A DNA stretch of 64,000 bases, from NCBI RefSeq assembly GCF_004187715.1, contig NZ_QZWF01000007.1, positions 186,001 through 250,000 on the forward strand. The letters run 5' to 3'. Under the pieces are notes generated by a model that made no database searches, had not been told where the DNA came from, and saw only the letters and a program-made list of their open reading frames with translations. This DNA is from Streptomyces sp. F001 (GTDB taxonomy: Bacteria; Actinomycetota; Actinomycetes; Streptomycetales; Streptomycetaceae). This document shows positions 10,550 through 19,785 of this stretch, one piece after another. Made by a program: the position numbers and the translations under genes. Positions within the stretch are counted from its first letter, which is position 1, and every line of letters begins with the position of its first letter.

Positions 10550-11193
10550 CTGGCCACCTCGAGGTCGGGTACGACCTTGCGCAGCTCGTCCGGCGAGAGA
10601 GCGCCCTCGCGCAGCAGGACGGGCACCGGGCCGGTGACGTCGACGATGGAGGACGGCACGATGCCGGGGGTGGGGCCGCCGTCGAGGTAGACGGAGACGG
10701 AGTCGCCGAGCATCTCCTGGGCGGCGTCGCAGTCCTCCGGCGCCGGGTGGCCGGTGAGGTTGGCGGAGGAGACGGCCATGGGGCCGACCTCCGTCAGCAG
10801 CTCGATGGCGACCGGGTGCAGCGGCATGCGCACGGCAACGGTGCCCCGGGTGTCGCCCAGGTCCCACTGCAGGGACGGCTGGTGCTTGGCGACCAGCGTG
10901 AGGGCGCCCGGCCAGAAGGCGTCGACGAGCTCCCAGGCCAGCTCGGAGAAGTCGGTGACGAGACCGTGCAGCGTGTTCGGGGAGCCGATCAGGACGGGGG
11001 TGGGCATGTTGCGGCCCCGGCCCTTGGCCTCCAGCAGGTCGGAGACGGCCTCGGAGGAGAACGCGTCGGCGCCGATGCCGTACACGGTGTCGGTGGGCAG
11101 GACCACCAGTTCGCCACGGCGGACGGCGGACGCGGCTTCGCGCAGACCGGTCACTCGGTCGGTCGCGTCGTTGGTGTCGTATCGCCGTGCCAT
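10546..11193 (-). CDS. L-threonylcarbamoyladenylate synthase (Sua5/YciO/YrdC family)
   Basis: The enzyme makes threonylcarbamoyl-AMP from threonine, bicarbonate and ATP for the t6A modification at tRNA position 37. The 215-residue protein has the YrdC landmarks ELVVLPTDTVYGIGADAF, KGRGRNMPTPVLI and AVRMPLHPVAIELL followed by SSANLTGHPAP. AGGAGG lies nine bases before the ATG. It lacks the extra C-terminal Sua5 domain. It sits between prmC and the phosphatase-like gene and overlaps the latter. Confidence 0.93.
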   Translation of the reverse strand: MARRYDTNDATDRVTGLREAASAVRRGELVVLPTDTVYGIGADAFSSEAVSDLLEAKGRGRNMPTPVLIGSPNTLHGLVTDFSELAWELVDAFWPGALTLVAKHQPSLQWDLGDTRGTVAVRMPLHPVAIELLTEVGPMAVSSANLTGHPAPEDCDAAQEMLGDSVSVYLDGGPTPGIVPSSIVDVTGPVPVLLREGALSPDELRKVVPDLEVAS

Positions 11194-11194
11194 A

Positions 11195-11251
11195 TCAGCG
11201 GGCCTCCTCGTACACGAAGTACTGCTGCTGGGAAGAGTTCGGGCTGCTCAC
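11195..11251 (-). CDS. Possible 18-residue leader-like ORF between prmC and sua5
   Basis: A GTG start overlaps the TGA of prmC (GTGA), and an 18-codon frame (VSSPNSSQQQYFVYEEAR) ends one base before the sua5 ATG region. The layout would allow translational coupling from prmC to sua5. I see no family similarity, and the frame could be chance. Confidence 0.2.
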   Translation of the reverse strand: MSSPNSSQQQYFVYEEAR

Positions 11252-12129
11252 GGCAGCGCCTTGCGGGCGGTCGCGAAGCGCGGCCGGTTGTTGAGGTCCG
11301 GGTGGTCGGCGGCGTCGGCCCAGCCCCGTTCCTCCGTGAAGACCCACGGCACCTGGCCGCCCTGGGTGTCGGCGTGCTCGATGACGACGACGCCACCGGG
11401 GCGCAGCAGCCGGTGCGCGGTGCGTTCCAGGCCGCGGATGAGCTCGAGGCCGTCCTCGCCGGAGAACAGGGCCATCTCGGGGTCGTAGTCGCGCGCCTCC
11501 GGAGCGACGTACTCCCACTCCGTGAGCGGGATGTACGGCGGGTTGGAGATCACCAGGTCGACCTGGCCGTCGAGGTCGGGGAAGGCGGTCAGGGCGTCAC
11601 CCTGCCGCAGATCGACCCGGGACCCCTCCACGTTCTTGCGGGCCCACCGCAGCGCTTCCTCCGACAGCTCCACGGCGTGCACCCGGGAGCGCGGCACCTC
11701 CTGGGCGAGGGCGAGCGCGATGGCGCCCGAGCCGGTGCACAGGTCGACGATGAGCGGCTCGACGACATCCATGGCACGCACGGCGTCTATGGCCCACCCG
11801 ACCACCGACTCGGTCTCGGGACGCGGCACGAAGACGCCCGGCCCGACCTGCAGCTCCAGGTATCGGAAGAAGGCGCGCCCGGTGATGTGCTGCAGCGGCT
11901 CGCGCTGCTCACGGCGTGCGACGACCTCCCAGTAGCGGGCGTCGAAGTCGGAGTCCTTCACGGAGTGCAACTCGCCCCGCTTCACACCGTGCACGAACGC
12001 GGCGAGCTCCTCCGCGTCGGTGCGCGGCGAGGGCACGCCGGCGTCGGCCAGCCGCTGGGTGGCTTGAGCTACCTCAGCGAGCAGCACGCTGCGGGCGCTC
12101 GGGGGCCGCCCCCCAAATGATTGCTGCAC
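11248..12129 (-). CDS. prmC: Peptide chain release factor N5-glutamine methyltransferase
   Basis: PrmC (HemK) methylates the glutamine of the GGQ motif of release factors using S-adenosylmethionine. The 293-residue product has the N-terminal helical substrate domain, the SAM motif VDLCTGSGAIALALA and the catalytic DLVISNPPYIP, which is diagnostic of glutamine methyltransferases. The GTG start is preceded by GGAGG at six bases. It lies 28 bases downstream of prfA, its substrate, which supports the assignment. Confidence 0.95.
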   Translation of the reverse strand: MQQSFGGRPPSARSVLLAEVAQATQRLADAGVPSPRTDAEELAAFVHGVKRGELHSVKDSDFDARYWEVVARREQREPLQHITGRAFFRYLELQVGPGVFVPRPETESVVGWAIDAVRAMDVVEPLIVDLCTGSGAIALALAQEVPRSRVHAVELSEEALRWARKNVEGSRVDLRQGDALTAFPDLDGQVDLVISNPPYIPLTEWEYVAPEARDYDPEMALFSGEDGLELIRGLERTAHRLLRPGGVVVIEHADTQGGQVPWVFTEERGWADAADHPDLNNRPRFATARKALP

Positions 12130-12157
12130 GCTCGTCCTCCGTGTACTCGTGAATGCC

Positions 12158-13225
<1,068 letters not shown>

Positions 13226-13332
13226 CTCTGGCTCCTGTGGTGCGTACGTGGGTGAAGGGGCGGGCGACCAAAAACGCCGGTCCCGGCGCGCCGAAGGAAG
13301 GGCGCGGCCGTGGACCGGCGAAATGGGGCTCG

Positions 13333-13554
13333 CTACTTCTTGGAGCCGGCAGCCTTGCCGAAGCGGGCCTCGAAGCGGGCCACACGGCCACCGGTGTCGA
13401 GGATCTTCTGCTTGCCCGTGTAGAACGGGTGGCACTCGGAGCAGACCTCGGCCCGGATGGTGCCGGACTGGATCGTGCTGCGGGTGGTGAACGACGCGCC
13501 GCAGGTGCAGCTGACCTGCGTCTCGACGTACTCGGGGTGGATGTCGCGCTTCAA
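13333..13554 (-). CDS. rpmE: Ribosomal protein L31, zinc-binding type
   Basis: L31 is a bacterial large-subunit protein bridging the subunits. I start at a TTG (read as Met) with AGGAG five bases upstream, giving a 73-residue protein beginning MKRDIHPEYVETQ. It contains the cysteines of the zinc (C+) form in SCTCGASF and EVCSECHPFYTG. The zinc type is usually the main form when zinc is sufficient. The gene lies about 110 bases upstream of prfA. Confidence 0.95.
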   Translation of the reverse strand: MKRDIHPEYVETQVSCTCGASFTTRSTIQSGTIRAEVCSECHPFYTGKQKILDTGGRVARFEARFGKAAGSKK

Positions 13555-13757
13555 GGTGTCTCCTAGTTTCGGGAGGGCGCCGGGTCGCTGCCGCGGGATG
13601 CGGGAGCGTGAACCGGAGCCGACGTACCAGTCTGCCAGGACTGGGGCCATCCCCCAAAACCGGGGGTTGCTGTTGTTTGTTCCCTGCGGGTGAGGGGTGG
13701 GTTCGCGGACCGGGGTGCCACTTGATCGTCGTCGGCGACTGCGGGTCGTCTTTGGTC

Positions 13758-13790
13758 GATCGCGCAGTTCCCCGCGCCCCTTAGGGCGTC
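13758..13790. repeat. Common Streptomyces intergenic repeat (GCGCAGTTCCCCGCGCCCC)
   Basis: The stretch CGCGCAGTTCCCCGCGCCCC at 13761-13780, followed by a short inverted GGGCG, matches a motif I recognise as scattered through Streptomyces intergenic regions. It runs into the stop codon of the LytR-type gene and may act as part of its terminator. Confidence 0.5.
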
Positions 13791-14905
13791 ACCACGCCCT
13801 TGGCCTCACCTGTGGCCGTGCCTTCTGTGGCCGACTTCGGGATCGGTCTGTCGTTCTTCAGGGCGGTCCAGACCTGCTGGGCCTTGGGCTCGTCCAGGAG
13901 GACGCGGTTCGGGTCGGCCGGGTCGTACTGGACCGGCATGGTCACCATGTGCATCTTCGACGCGCTGATGCCCTTGAGGCCGTTCGCCCAGGACACGAGG
14001 GAGTTCACCGAGCCCAGGCCGGAGTCGGTCGTCACGGCCTCGGTCGCGGTGTCGGCGAGGTCGTACAGCTTCTTCGGGCTGGTGAACAGGCCGACGTCCT
14101 TGACCTGCTCGACCAGCGCCTTGATGAAGGCCTGCTGGAGCTGGATGCGGCCGAGGTCGGAGCCGTCGCCGACGCCGTGCCGGGTGCGGACCAGGCCGAG
14201 GGCCTGCGTGCCGGTGAGCTTGTGCGTGCCGGCCTCGAGGTTCAGATGGCTGTCGGGGTCGTCGATGTCCTCGGTCGTGGTGACCGTGACGCCGCCCAGC
14301 TCGTCGACCAGCTTCTGGAAGCCGCTGAAGTCGACCTCCAGATAGTGGTCCATACGGATGCCGGTGAGGGACTCGACGGTCTTCACGGCACAGGCGGCGC
14401 CGCCGGTGGTGTACGCGGAGTTGAACATCACGCTCGTCGCGGTGTCATGCGTGGTGCCGTCGGTGTCGGTGCACTCCGGGCGGTCGATGAGGGTGTCGCG
14501 CGGTATGGAGACGACACTGGCCTTCTTGCGGCCCTCGTAGAGGTGCACGATCATCGCCGTGTCCGAGCGGGCGCTGCCGTCGTCGGCGCCGCCGCCGAGG
14601 TCCTGGTTGCTGCCGGAGCGGGTGTCCGAGCCGAGGACCAGGATGTTCTCGGAGCCGTTGTCGGCCTTCTCGGGCCGGTCGGTGCCGAGAGCGTGGTCGA
14701 TGTCGACGCTGTTGATGTTGCCGTTGAGCTTGAAGTACACGTACCCGAGGCCGGTGCCGCCGAGGACGACGATGCCCGCCGCGGTCCAGGCCGTGATCAG
14801 CAGGCCCTTGCCGCGGGGCTTGCGGCGGCCCGGGGCACGATGGCGCGGGCCGGTGGTGCCGGGCTCGCCCGGTATGCCGGGTTCCGGCGTGCTCTCGGCA
14901 GACAT
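13781..14905 (-). CDS. LytR-CpsA-Psr (LCP) family wall polymer ligase
   Basis: LCP proteins attach lipid-linked anionic polymers to peptidoglycan outside the membrane. The 374-residue protein has a proline-rich cytoplasmic start, one membrane anchor (LLITAWTAAGIVVLGGTGLGY) and the LCP domain with NILVLGSDTRSG, SDTAMIVHLYEGRKK, SIPRDTLID and the arginine motif LGLVRTRHGVGDGSDLGR. ATG with GAGGAG three to four bases upstream was chosen; the open frame upstream lacks similarity. It may use products of the wecA-like pathway (inference). Confidence 0.9.
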   Translation of the reverse strand: MSAESTPEPGIPGEPGTTGPRHRAPGRRKPRGKGLLITAWTAAGIVVLGGTGLGYVYFKLNGNINSVDIDHALGTDRPEKADNGSENILVLGSDTRSGSNQDLGGGADDGSARSDTAMIVHLYEGRKKASVVSIPRDTLIDRPECTDTDGTTHDTATSVMFNSAYTTGGAACAVKTVESLTGIRMDHYLEVDFSGFQKLVDELGGVTVTTTEDIDDPDSHLNLEAGTHKLTGTQALGLVRTRHGVGDGSDLGRIQLQQAFIKALVEQVKDVGLFTSPKKLYDLADTATEAVTTDSGLGSVNSLVSWANGLKGISASKMHMVTMPVQYDPADPNRVLLDEPKAQQVWTALKNDRPIPKSATEGTATGEAKGVVTP

Positions 14906-15029
14906 GTGCTCCTCGGTTCTCGTCGGGTCGGTTACCCCCTGCGGTGAGGAACAGGCGTGTACCGCACCGTCGTCGCTCCGTACGGTCAGACGGGGAAACT
15001 TGGCGCAGGGTTGCACAGAAAACTGTGAA

Positions 15030-15064
15030 GGGCCGTCCCCGTCACCTCGGTGACGGAGACGGCC
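15030..15064 (-). terminator. Hairpin terminator downstream of rho
   Basis: GGGCCGTC plus CCCGTCA pairs with TGACGG plus AGACGGCCC across a short CTCGG-type loop. The strong GC stem lies 25 bases after the rho stop and before the LCP gene. There is no T-run, which is normal for Streptomyces terminators. Confidence 0.7.
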
Positions 15065-15089
15065 CTCAGGTTGCCGTGTCCTGGACGGC

Positions 15090-17108
15090 TCAGTCGCCGT
15101 TGCCCGGCGTCGGCGTCGTCTTCTGGATCTGCATCAGGAACTCGACGTTCGACTTGGTCTGCTTCATCTTGTCGAGCAGCAGCTCGATCGCCTGCTGCTG
15201 GTCGAGCGCGTGCAGCACCCGGCGCAGCTTCCAGACGATGCCCAGCTCCTCGGCGCCGAGCAGGATCTCTTCCTTACGGGTGCCGGACGCGTCGACGTCC
15301 ACCGCCGGGAAGATGCGCTTGTCGGCGAGCTTCCGGTCGAGCTTGAGCTCCATGTTGCCGGTGCCCTTGAACTCCTCGAAGATCACCTCGTCCATGCGGG
15401 ACCCGGTGTCCACCAGGGCGGTGGCGAGGATGGTCAGCGAGCCGCCGTCCTCGATGTTGCGGGCCGCACCGAAGAAGCGCTTCGGCGGGTACAGGGCGGT
15501 CGAGTCGACACCACCGGACAGGATGCGGCCGGAGGCGGGCGCCGCGAGGTTGTACGCACGGCCCAGACGCGTGATCGAGTCGAGCAGGACGACGACGTCG
15601 TGGCCCAGCTCCACAAGGCGCTTGGCGCGCTCGATGGCGAGCTCGGCGACCGTGGTGTGGTCCTCGGCCGGGCGGTCGAAGGTCGAGGAGATGACCTCGC
15701 CCTTGACCGACCGCTGCATGTCGGTGACCTCTTCCGGACGCTCGTCGACGAGGACGACCATCAAGTGGCACTCGGGGTTGTTGTGCGTGATCGCGTTGGC
15801 GATCGCCTGCATGATCATGGTCTTACCGGTCTTCGGCGGGGCCACGATCAGACCGCGCTGGCCCTTACCGATGGGCGAGACGAGGTCGATGATGCGGGTG
15901 GTGAGGACGCCGGGGTCCGTCTCCAGACGGAGCCGGTCCTGCGGGTACAGCGGCGTCAGCTTGTTGAACTCCGGGCGGCCGCGGCCGTGTTCGGGCGCCA
16001 TGCCGTTGACGGAGTCCAGGCGGACCAGCGCGTTGAACTTCTCGCGCCGCTCGCCTTCCTTGGGCTGACGGACCGCGCCGGTGATGTGGTCACCCTTGCG
16101 CAGGCCGTTCTTGCGGACCTGGGCGAGGGAGACGTATACGTCGTTCGGCCCGGGCAGGTAGCCCGACGTACGGATGAAGGCGTAGTTGTCGAGGATGTCC
16201 AGGATGCCCGCGACCGGGATCAGGACGTCGTCCTCGGCGATCTGCGGCTCGCTGCCCATCTCGTCGCGGCCACGACGGCCCCGGCGGTCGCGGTAGCGGC
16301 CACGACGGCCCCGGCGGCCGCCCTCGAAGTCGTCGTCGTCCTGCTGACGGTCCTGGCGTCCGCCGCCCTGCTGGCCCTGCTGCTGGCCGCGCTGCTGACC
16401 GCCCTGCTGGTCGTCGCCCTTACGGCGGTCCCGGTCACGGTCACGGTCGCGGTCCCGGCCGCGCTCGCGGCGGTCCCGGCGGCGGCCCTCGGCGCCCTCA
16501 CCGGCGTCGCCCTGCGGCTGCTGCTGCGCGGGCGTCTCGGCCTTCGGCTCGCTCTTCGCCTCGGCGGTGACGGTCTCGGGGCTGCCGGCCTCGGCGGTGG
16601 CCCGGCGACGACGGCGCTCCGCGGGGGCGTCGTCTCCCCCACGCTCGGCTTCTCCCCCACGCTCGGCTGCGCTCGCGCGGGAGGGGCCCCCAGCCGGCTG
16701 GCCGGGGATCTCGATCTGCTGCTGGGCCACGGCCTTCTCGGCGGGCGCCTCGGCCCTCTTCTCGGCCTTCGCGGTCTTCTCGGCGGGCGCGTCCTCACCC
16801 GTGCGCGCCTTGGAGGTGGCGCGGCGCTTGGGCTTGGTCTCGGCGGCCTCGGCGCTCTTCGCCGGGGCTCCGCCGCCGGCCTGCGCCTCCTTGATGACCT
16901 CGATCAGCTGGCTCTTGCGCATACGCGCGGTGCCCCTGATACCGAGGCCGGATGCGACCTGCTGCAGCTCGGCCAGCACCATGCCCTCGAGGCCGGTACC
17001 GCGGCGCCGCCGGGAGCCGGCACCGGTGGCAGGCGCGGAGGCGTCCGTGGCGGGCGCGGCAGCGGTCTCCTCGACACGTGCGCCCATCAGATCGGTGGTG
17101 TCGCTCAC
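15090..17108 (-). CDS. rho: Transcription termination factor Rho
   Basis: Rho is the hexameric RNA helicase that ends transcription. The 672-residue product has an N-terminal helical domain (GMVLAELQQVASGLGIRG), a long Arg/Asp/Gln-rich insertion typical of actinobacterial Rho, the RNA-binding cold-shock-like fold (YAFIRTSGYLPGPNDVYVS), Walker A in APPKTGKTMIMQ and Walker B in VVLLDSITRLGRAYN. The insertion includes a short stretch encoded by two 18-bp direct repeats. A roughly 420-base leader precedes it, where autoregulation by Rho would be plausible. Confidence 0.96.
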   Translation of the reverse strand: MSDTTDLMGARVEETAAAPATDASAPATGAGSRRRRGTGLEGMVLAELQQVASGLGIRGTARMRKSQLIEVIKEAQAGGGAPAKSAEAAETKPKRRATSKARTGEDAPAEKTAKAEKRAEAPAEKAVAQQQIEIPGQPAGGPSRASAAERGGEAERGGDDAPAERRRRRATAEAGSPETVTAEAKSEPKAETPAQQQPQGDAGEGAEGRRRDRRERGRDRDRDRDRDRRKGDDQQGGQQRGQQQGQQGGGRQDRQQDDDDFEGGRRGRRGRYRDRRGRRGRDEMGSEPQIAEDDVLIPVAGILDILDNYAFIRTSGYLPGPNDVYVSLAQVRKNGLRKGDHITGAVRQPKEGERREKFNALVRLDSVNGMAPEHGRGRPEFNKLTPLYPQDRLRLETDPGVLTTRIIDLVSPIGKGQRGLIVAPPKTGKTMIMQAIANAITHNNPECHLMVVLVDERPEEVTDMQRSVKGEVISSTFDRPAEDHTTVAELAIERAKRLVELGHDVVVLLDSITRLGRAYNLAAPASGRILSGGVDSTALYPPKRFFGAARNIEDGGSLTILATALVDTGSRMDEVIFEEFKGTGNMELKLDRKLADKRIFPAVDVDASGTRKEEILLGAEELGIVWKLRRVLHALDQQQAIELLLDKMKQTKSNVEFLMQIQKTTPTPGNGD
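16633..16693. repeat. Tandem 18-bp repeat and palindromic repeat inside rho
   Basis: TCTCCCCCACGCTCGGCT occurs twice back to back (16633-16650 and 16651-16668), followed by GCGCTCGCGCGGGAGGGGCC. This resembles the C-rich palindromic repeats common between Streptomyces genes, but here it is in frame inside the low-complexity domain of Rho, giving AAERGGEAERGGD-type residues. Confidence 0.6.
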
Positions 17109-17531
17109 GAAGGGTCCTTCCCTGGAGCGGACGTCGGCCTGTCTGGCTCGGCGACCGGTTGTGCTGTCCGGCTTCGGTCCTTGCTGTGCGAACCGTGCCG
17201 GGGCGGTGGTCCGCCTAAGCGGCGGAAGAAATATCTGGTGATGGCGCTTCCTCGAGCCGTGGCACCCAGTGTCACGTGGCGTGGTCGCACCGGTTCCGGA
17301 GCTCCCCCAGAGGGGGTACCCCCACCGTCGGACCGCTCAGTGTCGGCGTACGACGTACTGCCCTCGTACGAGGTACAAAACACAGTGCGGCTTGGGGGGC
17401 TCCCGGAAGAATGTCTGTCCCGGACTGGGACACGAGGCACCTCGCCATGGTGGGGTCGGGTGCAGACTTGAGGTTAACACTACCGGATCCAACAAACATT
17501 CCCCCTCTCCAAATCCGGCAATCGCATGCAC
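17109..17531 (-). promoter_or_regulatory. Gene-free rho leader region with palindromic repeat
   Basis: About 420 bases between thrB and rho lack a convincing gene. The segment around 17300-17324 reads GCTCCCCCAGAGGGGGTACC and forms a short palindrome of a type frequent in Streptomyces intergenic DNA. The region must hold the rho promoter and 5' leader; I could not identify promoter boxes. Confidence 0.4.
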
Positions 17532-18461
17532 TTAATCGGAACCGGAGGGCGCGAGCGGCAGCACGCTCGCTCCCTGCAGGTCGAGCGCGAGCCGGTTCGC
17601 GGCCCAGCCCTGACCTGCGAGCTGTTCCACCTTGTCGGCCGTTCCCGCGTCGGCCAGCGCCATCACCGTGGGTCCGGCGCCGGAGATCACGGCGGGAATG
17701 CCGTCGGCCCGCAGCCGCTCGACCAGCGCCGCACTCTCGGGCATGGCGGGCGCCCGGTACTCCTGGTGCAGGCGGTCCTCGGTGGCGGCCGGCAGCAACT
17801 CGGGGCGCCTGGTCAGAGCCTCGACGAGCAGGGCGGCCCGGCCCGCGTTGGCGGCGGCGTCGACGTGCGGCACGGTGCGCGGGAGCAGTCCGCGCGCGGT
17901 CTGGGTCAGTACCGGCTTCCCGGGCACGAAAACCACCGGAACGATGGAATCGGCGGGCTCCATCCTGATCGCCCGCGCGCCCCCGGCCTCCATCCAGGAG
18001 AGCGTGAAACCGCCCAGCAGACAGGCCGCCACGTTGTCCGGGTGGCCCTCGATCTCGGTGGCGAGTTCGAGCAGGGCCGTGTCGTCGAGCTTTGCCTCGC
18101 CGCCTATGGTCACGGCGCGCGCGGCGACGATGCCGGCGCAGATGGCAGCTGAAGAGGAGCCCAGGCCACGGCCATGCGGAATGCGGTTCGCGCAGACGAT
18201 TTCCAGGCCGCGCGGCTGTCCACCCAGGGAATCGAAGGCGGTGCGGAGGGAGCGTACGAGGAGGTGGTTTTCGTCACGTGGCAGCGTCTCGCTGCCCTCA
18301 CCCGCGATGTCGATGTGCAGCCCGGAGTCGGCCACCCGGACGACCACGTCGTCGTAGAGCCCCAGCGCGAGGCCGAAGGCGTCGAAGCCCGGGCCGAGGT
18401 TGGCGCTGGTGGCGGGGACGCGCACCCGTACGGCGGCGGCGCGGAAGGCTGGACCGGCCAT
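17532..18461 (-). CDS. thrB: Homoserine kinase
   Basis: ThrB phosphorylates homoserine for threonine synthesis. The start MAGPAFRAAAVRVRV gives 309 residues and has AAGGAG about 12 bases upstream. GHMP-kinase motifs are present: VPATSANLGPGFDAFGL at the start, the ATP-binding RIPHGRGLGSSSAAICAG, and the C-terminal VISGAGPTVMAL. It follows thrC and hom in the same direction, about 260 bases after thrC. Confidence 0.95.
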   Translation of the reverse strand: MAGPAFRAAAVRVRVPATSANLGPGFDAFGLALGLYDDVVVRVADSGLHIDIAGEGSETLPRDENHLLVRSLRTAFDSLGGQPRGLEIVCANRIPHGRGLGSSSAAICAGIVAARAVTIGGEAKLDDTALLELATEIEGHPDNVAACLLGGFTLSWMEAGGARAIRMEPADSIVPVVFVPGKPVLTQTARGLLPRTVPHVDAAANAGRAALLVEALTRRPELLPAATEDRLHQEYRAPAMPESAALVERLRADGIPAVISGAGPTVMALADAGTADKVEQLAGQGWAANRLALDLQGASVLPLAPSGSD

Positions 18462-18720
18462 CGCTCGATGACTCTCCTTGAGCTGCGTGATTGTCGAAGA
18501 CATTCGATGACGTACGACGAACCCTGCGGCCGCCTTTCGCCGGGAGACCGGACGTTGTCCGGCTGCGGAGACGACGCGGCACCGCGGCATATGCGGCGGG
18601 TGGGTTAGGTACAGCCTATCGAAGGAAGGTTCTGTGGCGACATAGGGCGCACAGGAGGCGCACGATGCGTGTCGTAAGCCCCCTGTGCACCCCCTACGGG
18701 GATGACCCTCGGAGCAGGCG

Positions 18721-19779
18721 TTATGCCAGGCCGAGGCGCTCGGCCGCCGTCGCCGCGTCGACCGGGACGGTGACCGGCTGCGGGGCGCCGGCGACGGCCC
18801 AGTCGGGGTCCTTCAGGCCGTTGCCGGTGACGGTGCAGACGATGCGCTGACCCGGGTCGACCAAGCCCAGCTCGGCGGCCTTCAGCAGACCGGCCACGGA
18901 CGCGGCGGAGGCAGGTTCCACGAAGACGCCCTCCTGGGCGGCCAACAGGCGGTAGGCGCGCAGGATCTCACGGTCCGTCACCTCGTCGATGAAACCGCCG
19001 GACTCGTCCCGCGCGTTGAGGGCGTGCTGCCAGGAGGCCGGGTTGCCGATACGGATCGCGGTGGCGATGGTCGACGGGTCCTTGACGACCTCACCGCGCA
19101 CGATGGGCGCACTGCCGGAGGCCTGGAAGCCCCACATGCGCGGGGTACGCCCGGCCACGCCGTCGGCGGCGTACTCCTTGTAACCCTTCCAGTAGGCCGT
19201 GATGTTGCCCGCGTTGCCCACCGGCAGGATGTGGATGTCGGGCGCCTCGCCGAGCATGTCCACAATCTCGAAAGCAGCCGTCTTCTGACCCTCGATACGC
19301 ACCGGATTAACCGAATTGACCAGAGCGACCGGGTAGTTGTCGCTGAGCGCGCGAGCCAGCGTCAGGCAGTCGTCGAAGTTGCCGTCGACCTGCAGGATCT
19401 TCGCGCCGTGCACGAGCGCCTGGCCCATCTTGCCGAGCGCGATCTTGCCCTGCGGGACGAGCACGGCGGACACCATGCCCGCCCGTACGGCATAAGCGGC
19501 GGCGGAGGCGGACGTGTTGCCGGTGGAGGCGCAGATGACCGCCTTGGCGCCCTCCTCCTTGGCCTTGGAGATGGCCATCGTCATCCCGCGGTCCTTGAAG
19601 GACCCGGTCGGGTTGGCCCCCTCCACCTTGAGGTGGACCTCGCAGCCCGTGCGCTCGGAGAGCACCTGCGCGGGCACGAGGGGCGTGCCGCCCTCGCGGA
19701 GCGTCACGACCGGCGTGGTGTCGGAGACGGGCAGCCGGTCCCGGTACTCCTCGATGATTCCGCGCCACTGGTGGGTCAT
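18721..19779 (-). CDS. thrC: Threonine synthase
   Basis: This PLP enzyme converts O-phosphohomoserine to threonine. The 352-residue protein has the PLP lysine in GANPTGSFKDRGMTMAI and the phosphate-binding PVGNAGNITAYWKGYKEY. It lies 6 bases downstream of hom and belongs to one operon with it. Confidence 0.96.
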   Translation of the reverse strand: MTHQWRGIIEEYRDRLPVSDTTPVVTLREGGTPLVPAQVLSERTGCEVHLKVEGANPTGSFKDRGMTMAISKAKEEGAKAVICASTGNTSASAAAYAVRAGMVSAVLVPQGKIALGKMGQALVHGAKILQVDGNFDDCLTLARALSDNYPVALVNSVNPVRIEGQKTAAFEIVDMLGEAPDIHILPVGNAGNITAYWKGYKEYAADGVAGRTPRMWGFQASGSAPIVRGEVVKDPSTIATAIRIGNPASWQHALNARDESGGFIDEVTDREILRAYRLLAAQEGVFVEPASAASVAGLLKAAELGLVDPGQRIVCTVTGNGLKDPDWAVAGAPQPVTVPVDAATAAERLGLA

Positions 19780-19785
19780 TGCTGG

